A stretch of DNA of 64,000 bases from Candidatus Brocadia pituitae (GTDB lineage: Bacteria > Planctomycetota > Brocadiia > Brocadiales > Brocadiaceae): assembly GCA_017347445.1 (NCBI GenBank), contig AP021856.1, positions 3,356,613 to 3,420,612 on the forward strand, given 5' to 3'. Shown one piece after another: positions 51,768-62,100 of this stretch. The position numbers were made by a program, and so were the translations under genes. Position 1 is the stretch's first letter. Each line of letters begins with the position of its first letter. Under the pieces are notes generated by a model. The model was not told where the DNA came from, ran no database searches, and saw only the letters and a list, made by a program, of their open reading frames with translations.

Positions 51768-52107
51768 GGCATTGAATTCGGCTTTCGGCAACTTTCCCTC
51801 CTGTTTCTCCCCGTAAACGAGGAGGATTATGGGGGGGGTAATTGAAATTCCTACACATAAAATTAGATTCTTCGCTCCGCTCTGAATGACATTTTTCGCG
51901 TTATTCTGTCATTCTGAGGGGGAGAAACGACCGAAGAATCTCAACTTTGAATTACAAAACCTAAACCTACGCCTTTAAACACGGACAAACAAAGTTTGTC
52001 CGTGCCACCCCTGAAACCCGTATAACTAAAATAAAGATTCCTATACGATCAATCCGTTAAAAGACTTAAAACTCCCCGACACCCGGTATTTCACAAAATA
52101 TGATAAT
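51768..52107. other. Intergenic with dispersed repeats
   Basis: No supported gene. It contains a repeat pair around 51870-51950 (ATTCTTCGCTCCGCTCTGAATGAC and its inverse) and a perfect 11-bp hairpin at 51980-52004 (CACGGACAAAC/GTTTGTCCGTG). These belong to dispersed palindromic families, not terminators. Confidence 0.6.
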
Positions 52108-52140
52108 AAAAAAGGGCCGGCGTTAAACCGGCCCTTTTTA
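52108..52140. terminator. Bidirectional rho-independent terminator
   Basis: Inverted repeat AAAAGGGCCGG ... CCGGCCCTTTTT with a short TTAA-type loop and T-runs on both strands. It can end the plus-strand PQQ transcript and the minus-strand focA transcript, which stops 74 bases away. Confidence 0.8.
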
Positions 52141-52213
52141 TTTATTCCATCCGAAACGTCTTTTATCAGCTTTTGTATGATATCATCTGATCTTCCGTTT
52201 CGTCACCATTTTC

Positions 52214-53104
52214 TTACTTCATTCTTACCTTAACATCTTTTATTTCCTCAGGAGATCCACCGGCACGAGGCAAACTTCCTGCTCCGGAACCACCCTTTAT
52301 GCCCTCCATCTTCCTGGCTCCTCTTTCATCCATGTACGTAGCGAACCAATAGAGGAAGGTGACGAAGAAGGTGCCACCCACGATGTTACCGAGGGTCACG
52401 GGAACAAGGTTCCATCCAAACATCTTACCCCAGGAAATTGCTGCCGGGTCATGGGGCAACATATTCGCAATCGCCAATAACGTCATATTTGCCACGCTGT
52501 GTTCCATTCCGGTAGTAACAAAAACGAACAAGACCCACCAAGCCATCATGATCTTGGCGCTGTCGCTGGTAACCCGAAAGGTACTCCATATACCCAGACA
52601 TACGAGCCAGTTGCAAAAAATACCTCTGAAAAATAATTCCCACCATGGTGCATTGCATTTATAGGTAGCCACCTTGTTCAAAAAGGTATGCCATGGATCA
52701 GGGGCAAACACACCAGTCATATAAATTATAAGCGCAAAAATCATGGAGCCGCCCAGATTGCCTACGTAAGTCCAAAACCAGCCCAGCATTGAATCGCCAA
52801 ATGTTACCGTGCCCCGCAAAGTACCCTTAAATAGCAGTAAGTTGTATCCGGTAAACAACTCAGCTCCGGCAATAATTACTAATATCAAAGCAATACCAAA
52901 TGTTGCACCACCAACTATTTTCCCTATTCCAGGATTTATCGCGGCAACAGGAGCAGCTGCAATAATCATGAGAAGGACACCAAATCCAATAAAAAAACCG
53001 GCAACTACAGAAAGCGTCAGGAAGCCTATCAGACTGTGCTTCATTGCAGTAGCCTTCTTTAATGATACCGCTGCAATTGCATCTACATTTCCAGTATATA
53101 ACAT
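52214..53104 (-). CDS. focA: FocA/NirC-family formate/nitrite transporter
   Basis: 296 residues with six membrane segments. AGAELFTGYNLLLFKGTLRG is the family signature (FTGN/FTGY loop), and FVTTGMEHSVANMTLLAIAN includes the central His of the FNT pore (GMEHSVANM). Members are pentameric anion channels for formate, nitrite or hydrosulfide; in anammox bacteria such proteins are proposed to import nitrite. The Gly-rich C-terminal tail (GGSGAGSLPRAGGSPEEIKD) is long for the family. AGAGGAGAACAATTA precedes the ATG. It is followed by a terminator. Confidence 0.93.
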   Translation of the reverse strand: MLYTGNVDAIAAVSLKKATAMKHSLIGFLTLSVVAGFFIGFGVLLMIIAAAPVAAINPGIGKIVGGATFGIALILVIIAGAELFTGYNLLLFKGTLRGTVTFGDSMLGWFWTYVGNLGGSMIFALIIYMTGVFAPDPWHTFLNKVATYKCNAPWWELFFRGIFCNWLVCLGIWSTFRVTSDSAKIMMAWWVLFVFVTTGMEHSVANMTLLAIANMLPHDPAAISWGKMFGWNLVPVTLGNIVGGTFFVTFLYWFATYMDERGARKMEGIKGGSGAGSLPRAGGSPEEIKDVKVRMK

Positions 53105-53301
53105 TAATTGTTCTCCTCTAAAATGTTGTTGTGAATATCATCTCAGAACAACACCCCTTTGATTTTTACTACATATTTACTCTCAAATACACATTGTTAC
53201 GCTTACATATCACCTACTCTTTTTATATCTATTCTATTTAATACACCCCCTTTCTTCCTTTTCAGTATTTAAAAATCCCTTCTTCCCAAAAATATTCCCC
53301 T

Positions 53302-53706
53302 TCAGCCATCAATAATCTTCTCCAATTTACGCACCTTATCAGCCAATTGTTTTTTCTCCAGCGCCTTCCGTACTAAATCAATTACTTCTTTCTGCCGGAA
53401 GGGCTTGTGAAGACAATCATATATTCCGTAACTATTCATTTGTTTAGCATCACACCTGCTCCGTGAAGCAATGGCTACAATTTCTGCACCAAAGCTGATA
53501 CGTTTTATCTTCTTTAAAATCTCATCAACTTCCGATGGCTTTGTATCTAAATCTACCACGAAGAGATCATAGGCACTTTTTTCACATGCCTCCAATGCCC
53601 CATCCCATCCAGTTCCCTCACATATCCCATAACCTTCCCGCTTTAAGATACTGAGCAACGACCGGCGTGTCTTCCCCTGTCCTTCGATAATTAAAATCCT
53701 TATCAT
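53302..53706 (-). CDS. Stand-alone response-regulator receiver protein
   Basis: 134 residues, one receiver domain. VVDLDTKPSEVDEIL holds the phospho-acceptor Asp52, and GIYDCLHKPFRQKEVIDLVRKAL has the conserved Lys in KPF. The usual acidic pair near residue 8-9 is altered (LIIEGQGKTRR), so only one acidic residue remains, which may weaken metal binding. No output domain. The C-terminal helix is short and charged. It could relay signals between the sensor genes upstream and an unidentified partner. Confidence 0.85.
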   Translation of the reverse strand: MIRILIIEGQGKTRRSLLSILKREGYGICEGTGWDGALEACEKSAYDLFVVDLDTKPSEVDEILKKIKRISFGAEIVAIASRSRCDAKQMNSYGIYDCLHKPFRQKEVIDLVRKALEKKQLADKVRKLEKIIDG

Positions 53707-53732
53707 AATAATCTTTCGGAGGTATCATCAAA

Positions 53733-53821
53733 TTAATCCCCCTTAGAAAAGGGGGAATCAGGGGGTTGTGTTTTTCTCGGGGTTATGTTACAACCCCCCA
53801 GCCCCCTTTATTAAGGGGGAT
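53733..53821. repeat. Nested palindromic repeat cluster
   Basis: Nested inverted segments TCCCCCTTAGAAAAGGGGGA and CCCCCTTTATTAAGGGGG surround GGGGGTTGT and ACAACCCCCC. A dispersed intergenic family; a related C-rich run lies near 13165-13225. Confidence 0.65.
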
Positions 53822-53887
53822 TTTTGTATCCATTATCTCCTGATCCGCATAAATAAAATGAAAATACCTATACAATTAAATTAAATC

Positions 53888-54421
53888 CTACTGCTTGGGA
53901 AGACTCCACGCTCCTGGTGTTTTTGAATATTCCTCAAGCTGTTTCTTGAGCGCGGACTTTTCCTTTCCAAGAATTTCTAAATTATTCATAAGCTCCTGAA
54001 TGGTTAAATCTTTATTGCTTAACGTCTTTTTTGCAAGCGACAACGAGTCTTCTAACTCCCAGATCTCTCTTTGCAGTCGCGCCTTTTCCTCCTCTAACTG
54101 CGCCTTTGCGTCTTCAAGGTTTTTGTTTGCAAGCTTTATTTGCTCCCCTTGCTCCTGGAAAGACGCTGCGGTCTTTTCTGCCTCCTCCTTTCGCCGTGTT
54201 ATATCATCCACCATCTTGTTCAAGTCTTCCATGGAACCAAAGGCCTTCATCACCCTTGTCTCAAGCTGATCGCGAAAGGTCTTTTCTCTGATGTACCCGG
54301 CCTCTTTCATTGCGTAGTACTTATGAATCATCTTGAATGCAAACCCGACATTTACAAACAACAATATTAAGATAAGGGTCTTCGCATTTACCGACAAACC
54401 CTTTGTCGCTCCATTACCCAT
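53888..54421 (-). CDS. Membrane-anchored coiled-coil protein
   Basis: 177 residues. One N-terminal transmembrane segment (TLILILLFVNVGFAFKMI) is followed by a long coiled coil (LNKMVDDITRRKEEAEKTAASFQEQGEQI, KSALKKQLEEYSK). No catalytic motif. Between the PASx3 sensor and the lone receiver on the same strand, 53 bases after the sensor stop, so probably co-transcribed. Possible structural link between sensor and receiver. Confidence 0.65.
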   Translation of the reverse strand: MGNGATKGLSVNAKTLILILLFVNVGFAFKMIHKYYAMKEAGYIREKTFRDQLETRVMKAFGSMEDLNKMVDDITRRKEEAEKTAASFQEQGEQIKLANKNLEDAKAQLEEEKARLQREIWELEDSLSLAKKTLSNKDLTIQELMNNLEILGKEKSALKKQLEEYSKTPGAWSLPKQ

Positions 54422-54474
54422 AATTTTCTGCTCCCCACGTTCAGTGTATTTAAATTCTTTTATAAATAATCGCT

Positions 54475-56763
54475 TTATCTTTCTGTTATATCCCTAAATA
54501 CACCCTCAATTCTTACCGGTTTACCGTTTTCGTCACGCACAAGATTGCATGTTCGCTCCGAAATAAACCGTTCCCCATTTTTTCTCTTGCAATAGGAGGT
54601 AAAATCCCGCCATACCCCTTCTTTTTCCAGCTTTTCGACCAATTCTTTCCGGTCATCAGGATTTACATATACTTCTTTAACCCGTGTGCCAATTACTTCT
54701 TCCGGTGAACTGTAGCCAAGCATCTCTGCGCCAGCCTGATTGATCCAGGTAAACATCCCTTCCTCAGTAGGTTCGCTTTGATATATCCCTTCTTTCAACG
54801 AATTCAGTAATTGTCTATGGTGCTTTTCTGATTCCTGCAATTCCTCTTCAAACTTCTTCCGTTCGGTAATATCTCTGAATATTCCATCAACCCGAACGGC
54901 TTTACCCTTCTCATCAACTACGAGATTGGATGTACGTTCCATATAGAAACGTTCACCATTTTTTCTCTTACAAAAAGAGACAAAACCTTTCCATACCCCT
55001 TCCTTCCCAAGCTTTTCGAGAAGCTTTATACGATCATCAGGATTTACGTAAACATCCTTTACTTTTGTTCCAACCACTTCTCCCGGAGAACTGAAACCGA
55101 GAATCTCTGCACCCGCCTGGTTGATCCAGGTAAACGCACCTTCCGGTCCCGACTCGGATTGATAAACACCCTCTCGTAACGAATCGAATAACAATCGATA
55201 CCGCTTTTCTGATTCTGTAATCTCCTGCTCTGCCTTTTTCCTCTCCGAGATGTCCCGAAGGACTCCGTAAATAGCCACCGGGATTCCTTTTTCATTCCGG
55301 AGCATATTGCTTGTGCGTTCTGCATAAAAACTATCGCCATTTTTTCTTTTACACAGCGATACAAAATCCCTCCAAATGCCGTCTTTTTCAAGTTTCTCAC
55401 AAAGACGCCTTCTGTCCTCCGGATCCACGTAAATATCTTTTACCTTTGTCCCAATCACCTCTTCCGGAGTGCTGTACCCTAGTATTTCAGCACCTGCTTT
55501 ATTAATAAAGGTAAAAACACCATCAACACCGGGATCCGATTGATACACCCCTTCTTTTATAGAGCTAAACAATCCCCGGTAACGTTTCTCTGACTCGGTA
55601 ACTTCCTTTGTCTTCTCATCCAGAGATTTCGCCATGGTATTAAAAGAATTTGCTAATATCCCAATCTCATCGTCCCTCTTGATGTCCACTCTTTGGGTTA
55701 AATCCCCCGATGCCATCTTTTCGGTTACTTCTTTCAACTTAAGAATCGGTGTCGAGGTCTTTCTGCCAATAAAATACGCCACAATCACAATAGGAAATGC
55801 AATCACCAGCAAGATCGAACTCACAATATACTTAAGATTATAGGCGGCGCCATACCCTTCATCCCTGTCAATCTCTGCAACAACGCCCCAATTCAATTCT
55901 GGCAACCAGCGCCACACCCCTAATACGGTCAGCCCGCTGTAATCTTTATATCCTTTTGCGTCAAAACCATTATTGCCTGCAATACACTGCTTCACACCCG
56001 TGGTAAATTCACCCGTTTCCGGATTAACCAACTTCAATTCCAGGGCGCACCTCTTTTTCACCAGTCCCATCTCTTTTAAATGTGCAGCAAACCTCGATTC
56101 GGTGATCATATACCCATCTTTATTTACCAGATACGTCTCTCCCGTCTTCCCCAAATGAAGACTTAACATCAGATCGTTGAGCGTCTTTTCATCGACTCTA
56201 ATGGCAACAACACCAATGACAACTCCTTCACGATCCTTCAGTGGTGTTGAAACAAACAGCGTAGGCATACCCAGCTCTTTCTCACCCAATTCATTGGTAA
56301 GTGGAATTTCAGACGGAATAACATTTGACACAAATGAATTTCCCTGTAATGCCTGATTGAAGTAATCCATCTGCGAAACATCGCTTCCTACGTCTTCCCC
56401 TGCTGTAGCTACGGTTACTACGCCTTTATCATTACTTACCAGTACCCCTTTATAACCATATTCACTCTTTACCACCTCCAGATATTGGACGACATCCTGG
56501 TAATCTTTATCATTCTTTGTGATCTTTGCACATTTGATCATCAGTGGATTGTTTGCTACAACGCGGGCATTTTTCATCCTCTCCTGCGCCCAGGAAGTCA
56601 CCAATTCAGCCTGTTTATGCCCAACACCATCGAGGTTTCGTATGAGCACATCCTGAAGATCGGATTGTATTCTCGGGTAGGCAACAACCCGCAACAATAC
56701 GAATGGCAGTAACGTAAATACAATCAGTAAAAAAATAAGCCGATTTTTAATCGAGATATACAT
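54475..56763 (-). CDS. Cache-HAMP-PASx3 sensor protein lacking a kinase domain
   Basis: 762 residues. Transmembrane segment 1 is near 9-28 and an extracellular Cache-type domain spans about 30-300 (LVSNDKGVVTVATAGEDVGSD, GKTGETYLVNKDGYMITES). Segment 2 is near 310-330, followed by HAMP (LKEVTEKMASGDLTQRVDIKRDDEIGILANSFN). Then three PAS domains repeat the pattern RYRLLFDSLREGVYQSESG, EILGFSSPGEVVGTKVKDVYV and GIFRDITERK. The protein ends at GVFRDITER after the third PAS, where a histidine kinase would normally begin. Its N-terminal half is clearly similar to that of the 1065-residue kinase (59172-62369). It may act as a decoy or partner sensor, or have lost its kinase. Confidence 0.87.
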   Translation of the reverse strand: MYISIKNRLIFLLIVFTLLPFVLLRVVAYPRIQSDLQDVLIRNLDGVGHKQAELVTSWAQERMKNARVVANNPLMIKCAKITKNDKDYQDVVQYLEVVKSEYGYKGVLVSNDKGVVTVATAGEDVGSDVSQMDYFNQALQGNSFVSNVIPSEIPLTNELGEKELGMPTLFVSTPLKDREGVVIGVVAIRVDEKTLNDLMLSLHLGKTGETYLVNKDGYMITESRFAAHLKEMGLVKKRCALELKLVNPETGEFTTGVKQCIAGNNGFDAKGYKDYSGLTVLGVWRWLPELNWGVVAEIDRDEGYGAAYNLKYIVSSILLVIAFPIVIVAYFIGRKTSTPILKLKEVTEKMASGDLTQRVDIKRDDEIGILANSFNTMAKSLDEKTKEVTESEKRYRGLFSSIKEGVYQSDPGVDGVFTFINKAGAEILGYSTPEEVIGTKVKDIYVDPEDRRRLCEKLEKDGIWRDFVSLCKRKNGDSFYAERTSNMLRNEKGIPVAIYGVLRDISERKKAEQEITESEKRYRLLFDSLREGVYQSESGPEGAFTWINQAGAEILGFSSPGEVVGTKVKDVYVNPDDRIKLLEKLGKEGVWKGFVSFCKRKNGERFYMERTSNLVVDEKGKAVRVDGIFRDITERKKFEEELQESEKHHRQLLNSLKEGIYQSEPTEEGMFTWINQAGAEMLGYSSPEEVIGTRVKEVYVNPDDRKELVEKLEKEGVWRDFTSYCKRKNGERFISERTCNLVRDENGKPVRIEGVFRDITER

Positions 56764-56835
56764 AATTTTCTCCGTAATTTAACAAACTTTATGCCCTCAG
56801 GTTCACGAACATCACAGCCAATAGATGCCGTCTTT

Positions 56836-57519
56836 TTAGTACCAATGTGTCGGATAATCTCTCTTGCTCATCTTATTAAAGATCACTGCTACGGTCAGCA
56901 TGATAAATATTCCAAACATCGTGGGATTCAGGATGAACCAATATCCGACGCCCAAGCCCCCCGTTTGAACAGCTACATATGCCGTTGCACCTGCCGGAGG
57001 ATGTATCGAATACGTTGTAAACATAAGAATAATAGCAAGGGCGACGGTAAGCGCAATCGACCACCACGTCACACCAAAGAAATCATTGACAACCACACCG
57101 ATACTTGCGCCGAGGAAATGCCCCAGCACGACATTCCGTGGCTGCGCCAGAGGCGACTTGTACGCACAATAAATCAATGGTGCGGTAGATCCAAAAGACC
57201 CTAACAGCATCGGACACTTCCAGGTAAATGCCAGCAACGCCGTTATCCCTATCCCCAAAAGCGCCCCCCAGAGAGAAAGCACTACCTCTCTTGAAGTAAG
57301 CTCAGGCTGTGGCGCCTTGGGCAACTTTTTTACGAACGCACTTATTTTATTTATTCCCTCCGCTAATGGCATAATCCTCTTCCCCCCCTGTATTGACGTT
57401 TTAAAAATCCCTACGAAACGGACAAAATACCCTTCTTTTTTCTCTTCAAGACTTTCCTTTACTTCAAACTCAACATCGATAACTTTTTTAACCTCGGCAA
57501 TCTTTCTCCTTTTTACCAT
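56836..57519 (-). CDS. HPP-family membrane protein
   Basis: 227 residues. After a charged cytoplasmic N-terminus (about 70 residues) come four transmembrane segments of the HPP family: LWGALLGIGITALLAF, LLGSFGSTAPLIYCAYKSPLAQPRNVVLGHFLGA, ALTVALAIILMFTTYSIHPPAGATAYVAV, and a last one ending FIMLTVAVIF. IHPPAGATA contains the family-naming HPP. Some HPP proteins transport nitrite in chloroplasts and cyanobacteria, and this gene lies near focA and NtrC-type regulators, so a nitrogen-anion role is plausible. Own transcription unit after a terminator. Confidence 0.85.
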   Translation of the reverse strand: MVKRRKIAEVKKVIDVEFEVKESLEEKKEGYFVRFVGIFKTSIQGGKRIMPLAEGINKISAFVKKLPKAPQPELTSREVVLSLWGALLGIGITALLAFTWKCPMLLGSFGSTAPLIYCAYKSPLAQPRNVVLGHFLGASIGVVVNDFFGVTWWSIALTVALAIILMFTTYSIHPPAGATAYVAVQTGGLGVGYWFILNPTMFGIFIMLTVAVIFNKMSKRDYPTHWY

Positions 57520-57607
57520 CAGCCAAAACCTTTTTCCTCACTCTCAGCTGTACCACCCAAATGTTATTTTGATCCATCATGAATACGAAAGATATACCAA
57601 CTTCGCA

Positions 57608-57649
57608 CAAAAAAACAAAATGCCACTTATGTTTTATATAAGTGGCATT
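57608..57649 (-). terminator. Rho-independent terminator after the NtrC-type regulator
   Basis: Arms of 12 bp (57619-57630, 57638-57649; AATGCCACTTAT type) followed on the minus strand by TTTTGTTTTTTTG. It ends the kinase-regulator transcript before the HPP gene. Confidence 0.8.
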
Positions 57650-57754
57650 AAATCAATATCTTACCAAAGTATTCGACGCCTTCAGATTATCCCAAGGCGT
57701 AGGACGTTTTAAACCAAACACATTCCATAATGCAATAGTGGTTTCAGTATGAAA

Positions 57755-59161
57755 TTACCGATCCGTTTTATCTGAAATTTCATGTTGCGGCCTTATCCTA
57801 TATTTTTTTATCTTTCTCCAAAGCGTTGTTGTTGATATGCCAAGTATCTGCGCCACTTTTGTTTGATTGCCTCCGTATTTGTTCAATGCCTCAACAATCG
57901 CATTCTTTTCTTGTTCTGCGAGGGTCGTCACAATAAAAGACTTCCTCTTCTGTTCCTCGATGGGATCCCTGGTAATCACAGCAACGTGCTCGACGGGGAG
58001 GGGAAGTTCTTCCACATTGACTACCTCATTCTTAGACAGGGTAACGGCTCTTTCAATAATATTCTGAAGCTCTCTGATATTGCCTGGCCAGTCATAATTC
58101 GTGAATGCCCGCATCGATTCTTCGGAAAACGCCCTTTTTCCTTTTTTTAATTTTTCCAAAATTTTTTCCAAAAAATATTCTACCAAAAGGGGAATATCTT
58201 CCCGCCGTTCTCTCAGGGTGGGAAGATGTATGCGGATCACATTGATGCGATAAAAGAGGTCCTTTCTGAACTTTCCAGACTCAACGGCCTTTTCTAAATT
58301 TTCATTGGTAGACGCAATAATCCTTGCGTCTATGCATATCGCCCTGTTTCCACCAACAGGGCGAATCTCGCCGTCCTGCAAAAACCGCAGAAGTTTTACC
58401 TGTGTTGACTGCGAAGTTTCTCCAATTTCGTCCAGCAAAATTGTTCCCTTTTGAGCCTGCTGGAATAATCCTACTTTATCTTTAATGGCACCGGTAAATG
58501 CCCCTTTCATATGTCCAAACAATTCGCTTTCCTGTAAATTCTCTGGCAAGGCACCACAATTAATTACAACAAAGGGACCGTCCTTCCGCAGGCTGTTATA
58601 ATGGATGGCCCGCGCTATTAACTCTTTTCCTGTTCCGCTCTCCCCCGTGACCAGAACGGTACTTTCCGTACGGCACACCTGTGAAGTTATTTTCAGCACT
58701 TCCAGCATCACATTCGAATTACCCACAATACCTTCAAATTTATATTTCTCCCGAATTTCCCCTTCAAGGTACCTGACCCTGTCTTTTAAGCTCTTTTTCT
58801 CGAGAGCCTTTTTTGCAACTTTCAAAATTTCCTGATGGCGAAAAGGTTTTGTCACATAATCATATGCCCCATCACGAATCGCCTGCACTGCCGTACTGAT
58901 AGTACCATAGGCGGTAATCAATACTACTTCTGTGGATGGACACATAGCTTTCGCCGATTTAAGCACTTCCAGGCCGTCAACCTTTTTCATCTTTAAATCT
59001 GTCACGATCAGGTCATATCCGTCATGACTCCCTAATCTTTGAATAGCCTCCTCCCCGCTTACCGCGACATCTACCTGGTACCCTTCATCCCGAAAGGCAA
59101 TCATGAGGGATTCTCTCATGGCATCCTGATCTTCCACAACAAGGATTTTACCGTTTTCCAT
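57755..59161 (-). CDS. NtrC-family sigma-54-dependent response regulator
   Basis: About 468 residues from the ATG giving MENGKILVVEDQDAMRESL; a TTG seven codons earlier overlaps the kinase stop and is unlikely. It has a receiver domain (Asp in LIVTDLKMKKVDG, Lys in YVTKPF) and a sigma-54 AAA+ domain with Walker A GESGTGKE, the GAFTGA loop in HMKGAFTGAIKDK, and LLDEIGETSQSTQVKLLRFLQDGEIRPVGG. A Fis-type helix-turn-helix follows (EALNKYGGNQTKVAQILGISTTTLWRKIKKY). It activates sigma-54 promoters after phosphorylation by the adjacent kinase. No sigma-54 box was recognised upstream of focA or the HPP gene by eye. Confidence 0.94.
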   Translation of the reverse strand: MENGKILVVEDQDAMRESLMIAFRDEGYQVDVAVSGEEAIQRLGSHDGYDLIVTDLKMKKVDGLEVLKSAKAMCPSTEVVLITAYGTISTAVQAIRDGAYDYVTKPFRHQEILKVAKKALEKKSLKDRVRYLEGEIREKYKFEGIVGNSNVMLEVLKITSQVCRTESTVLVTGESGTGKELIARAIHYNSLRKDGPFVVINCGALPENLQESELFGHMKGAFTGAIKDKVGLFQQAQKGTILLDEIGETSQSTQVKLLRFLQDGEIRPVGGNRAICIDARIIASTNENLEKAVESGKFRKDLFYRINVIRIHLPTLRERREDIPLLVEYFLEKILEKLKKGKRAFSEESMRAFTNYDWPGNIRELQNIIERAVTLSKNEVVNVEELPLPVEHVAVITRDPIEEQKRKSFIVTTLAEQEKNAIVEALNKYGGNQTKVAQILGISTTTLWRKIKKYRIRPQHEISDKTDR

Positions 59162-59171
59162 AATTCCTGAA

Positions 59172-62100
59172 TTATCCCACAAAAAGATTGTTCTGGACTG
59201 CTAATTTTTCATTTCCGACAGGCAGCTTGATATAAAAGGTCGTTCCTTTGTCTTTTTTGCTTCTGGCATCAATCGTCCCTCCATGATCATCAATAATCCG
59301 CTGAACCACCGAGAGACCCAATCCGGTCCCTTCTGTCTTTGTTGTATAAAAAGGTTCAAATATCTTGTCCAATTCATGAACCGGCACACCAATCCCCGTG
59401 TCTGATATCACAATCTCCACCGCATCCCGTAAAAAAACATTCGTCTTTCTTACCGTTATCTTAATCTGCCCGCCATCCGGCATTGCGTCAAGAGAGTTTA
59501 CCAATAAGTTCCACAATACCTGGTGAATGAGGTCCGGATCTATGTAAACTTTTGGCAAGACACTCTCGTATACCTCTTTTATCTCAATCTGATTGGTAAA
59601 CCGGCTATCCTGCTCTAACAGGAAAAGGGTATTTTTAATCACTTCCCGTATATCCTGCAAAGAGAAAGAAGGTTCGCGGGGATGTGCAAACGTCAGGAAA
59701 TCACTGATAATTCTGTCTAGTCTTTCAGACTGGCCGACAATCATTTCCAGCAAGTCTTTGTCCTGTCCCGTCAATTTTAAATGGGTGTCCAAAATGCCCA
59801 CGGAATTACATATTGCGCCGAGAGGGTTTCGAATCTCATGTGCAATCGCTGCAGCGAGTTCACCCATCGAGGCCAATTTTTCTGATCTCCGGACCTGCTC
59901 CTCCATCCTTTTTCTTTCCGTAATATCCCTCACAAATGCCCTCACACAAATGCATTCCCCCGTTTTGTTGTTATAAAGGCCTGTTCCGTTAATCTCGACG
60001 TTTATTTCCTTTCCGTATTTTGTCAGAAACACCGTCTCCAATTCGCTACTTCCGGTTTCCTGAGTCCGTTTAATAAACCTCCTGATTTCTCCGCGATATT
60101 CACGGGGAACAATGTCTTCCAGGGCCATCTGCCTCATTTCTTCGAGGGTATATCCCAATTTATTTAATTCTGTTTTGTTAACGTTAATAAAATTTCCCTT
60201 CAGGCTGACCTCATGAATCATTTCCGGCGCATTTTCCACAAGGTCACGATATTTCTTTTCCGATTCCCGTGTTGAAAGAAAAAGCCTCGCATTTTCAATG
60301 GCAATAGCCAATTGGGGTGTAATCTGACTTAATAATCCAAAATGTGTTTCGCCAAATACTTCCCGCTGCTTACTCCCCAGGGTAACAACGCCGGTAGTTA
60401 TTCCTTTTGATTTCAACGGGTAGCAAACATAAGAACGTATCCCTTTTTCGTACAATTCCCGATCAAACTGATACGCACCCTCACCGGTATCCTTTACAAA
60501 AATAGGCATACCCTTTTTAATTGCAATGTCCTGGGCAGTTGCATGGGAAAGAGACCGGTAGCAATGCGGCCAATCCGTGGACAATAATACCCCATCGACA
60601 ACATGGGAATCCTCTACAATTTCTGTCCCATCGATGAGACATGCCACTCCCAGCCAGCTAAAATCAATTCTCCGTTTCAATTCGCGATAAATATTTTTAT
60701 AAACTTCTTTAATATCCAGACCAGATGCAATAATCTTATTGACGTTATCAACAATCTCTTTTTCAAGTGCCACGATCTTTTCTTCGGTAATATCTTTGGA
60801 TATGACAACAAATCCAATGGGTTGACCTTTTTCGTCCCGACGCAAGGTGAAGGTAACATGAACGGGAAAGACCTCTCCACTCTTTCGCTTTCTTAAAACT
60901 TCTCCCTCATATCGTCCCGTTTTGCGCGCTACTTCCAACATATGATCGACCTTCCCCGCTTTTAAATCTTCTCCGGTATGAAGGATCCTCACATTCGCAA
61001 CACCAATCATTTCTTCCGGTTTGTAACCATAGACAAGACTTGCGCCTTTATTAAAGGCAAGGATATTACCCTGCAAATCTTCTGCAATAATTGAATATTC
61101 CGTAGAGCCTGCTAAAATGCTATTTAAAAAATTCGTCATTTCCTGCAGCTTCAGGGTCCTCTCTTTTACCGTATTCTCCAGGTCGGCTGTATAGTTTCTT
61201 AATTTGACCGTTTTTTCTTCCAGGGATTCTGCCATAACGTTGAATGCCTGCGCCAGCTCGCTAATTTCGTCTTTTTTACCACGGTCTTTTACCCGTTGTC
61301 CCAGGTTGCCACCGGTAATCTTTTTTGTTACCTCTGTTATATTTAAAATGGGAGCAGAAATTCGCCTTCCAAAATAAAATGCAGCTAATGTTAACGGGAA
61401 GGCCAATACCAGCAGCATCGAAAGAACAAATTTATTTAAACTGTAGGCCGCTCCATACCCTTCCTGGATAGTAATCTGAGCAAGCAAACCACAATCGTAC
61501 TCTGGAATCCAGCACCAGGCACCCAGAACCTTCCTGCCATCGTAATTTTTATAGCCTTCCGCATCGTAGCCCTCCTTGCCACTCAGGCATTCTTGCGCCC
61601 CTTCGGTAAGTTTTCCGGTACGCGGGTTTATTACCCGTAACGCTAATGCCGTTCCCTGCTGAACCAGGCCAGCCTTTCTTATTTCATCGGCAAAAGGTGA
61701 TTCGGTAAGCATAAAACCCTCCCGATTAAAAAGAAAGGTTTCCCCTGTCTTTCCCAGTTTTGCACTTTTCATGATTTCGCTGAGGTGCAAGGTATCTATT
61801 TTGAGAATGACCGCACCGATGATAAGGCTGTCTGAACTCATGAGCGGGGCGGATAGATACAGTATCGGGCCATCGCTATCGCTCATTTTGTTCTCGTTTT
61901 CATTCTGAACAGAAGATTGAATCTTTGATATACAAACATTCCCATTCAATGCCTCCTTGCAATAGTCGTTTCTCAGCATGTTAGAACCTACCTGCTGCCG
62001 TTCCGTCGCCACGAGCACCGTTCCATCACGTGAAGTAATGTACACGGCTTTATATCCATACTCTTTTTTGATCGTCCCAATATAATCGTTCAACTTTGGG

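Noticed and set aside
57520-57620. Sigma-54 promoter sought upstream of the HPP gene and of focA
   Set aside because: No TGGC-N8-TTGC-type element found by eye; regulation by the NtrC-type protein remains unproven.
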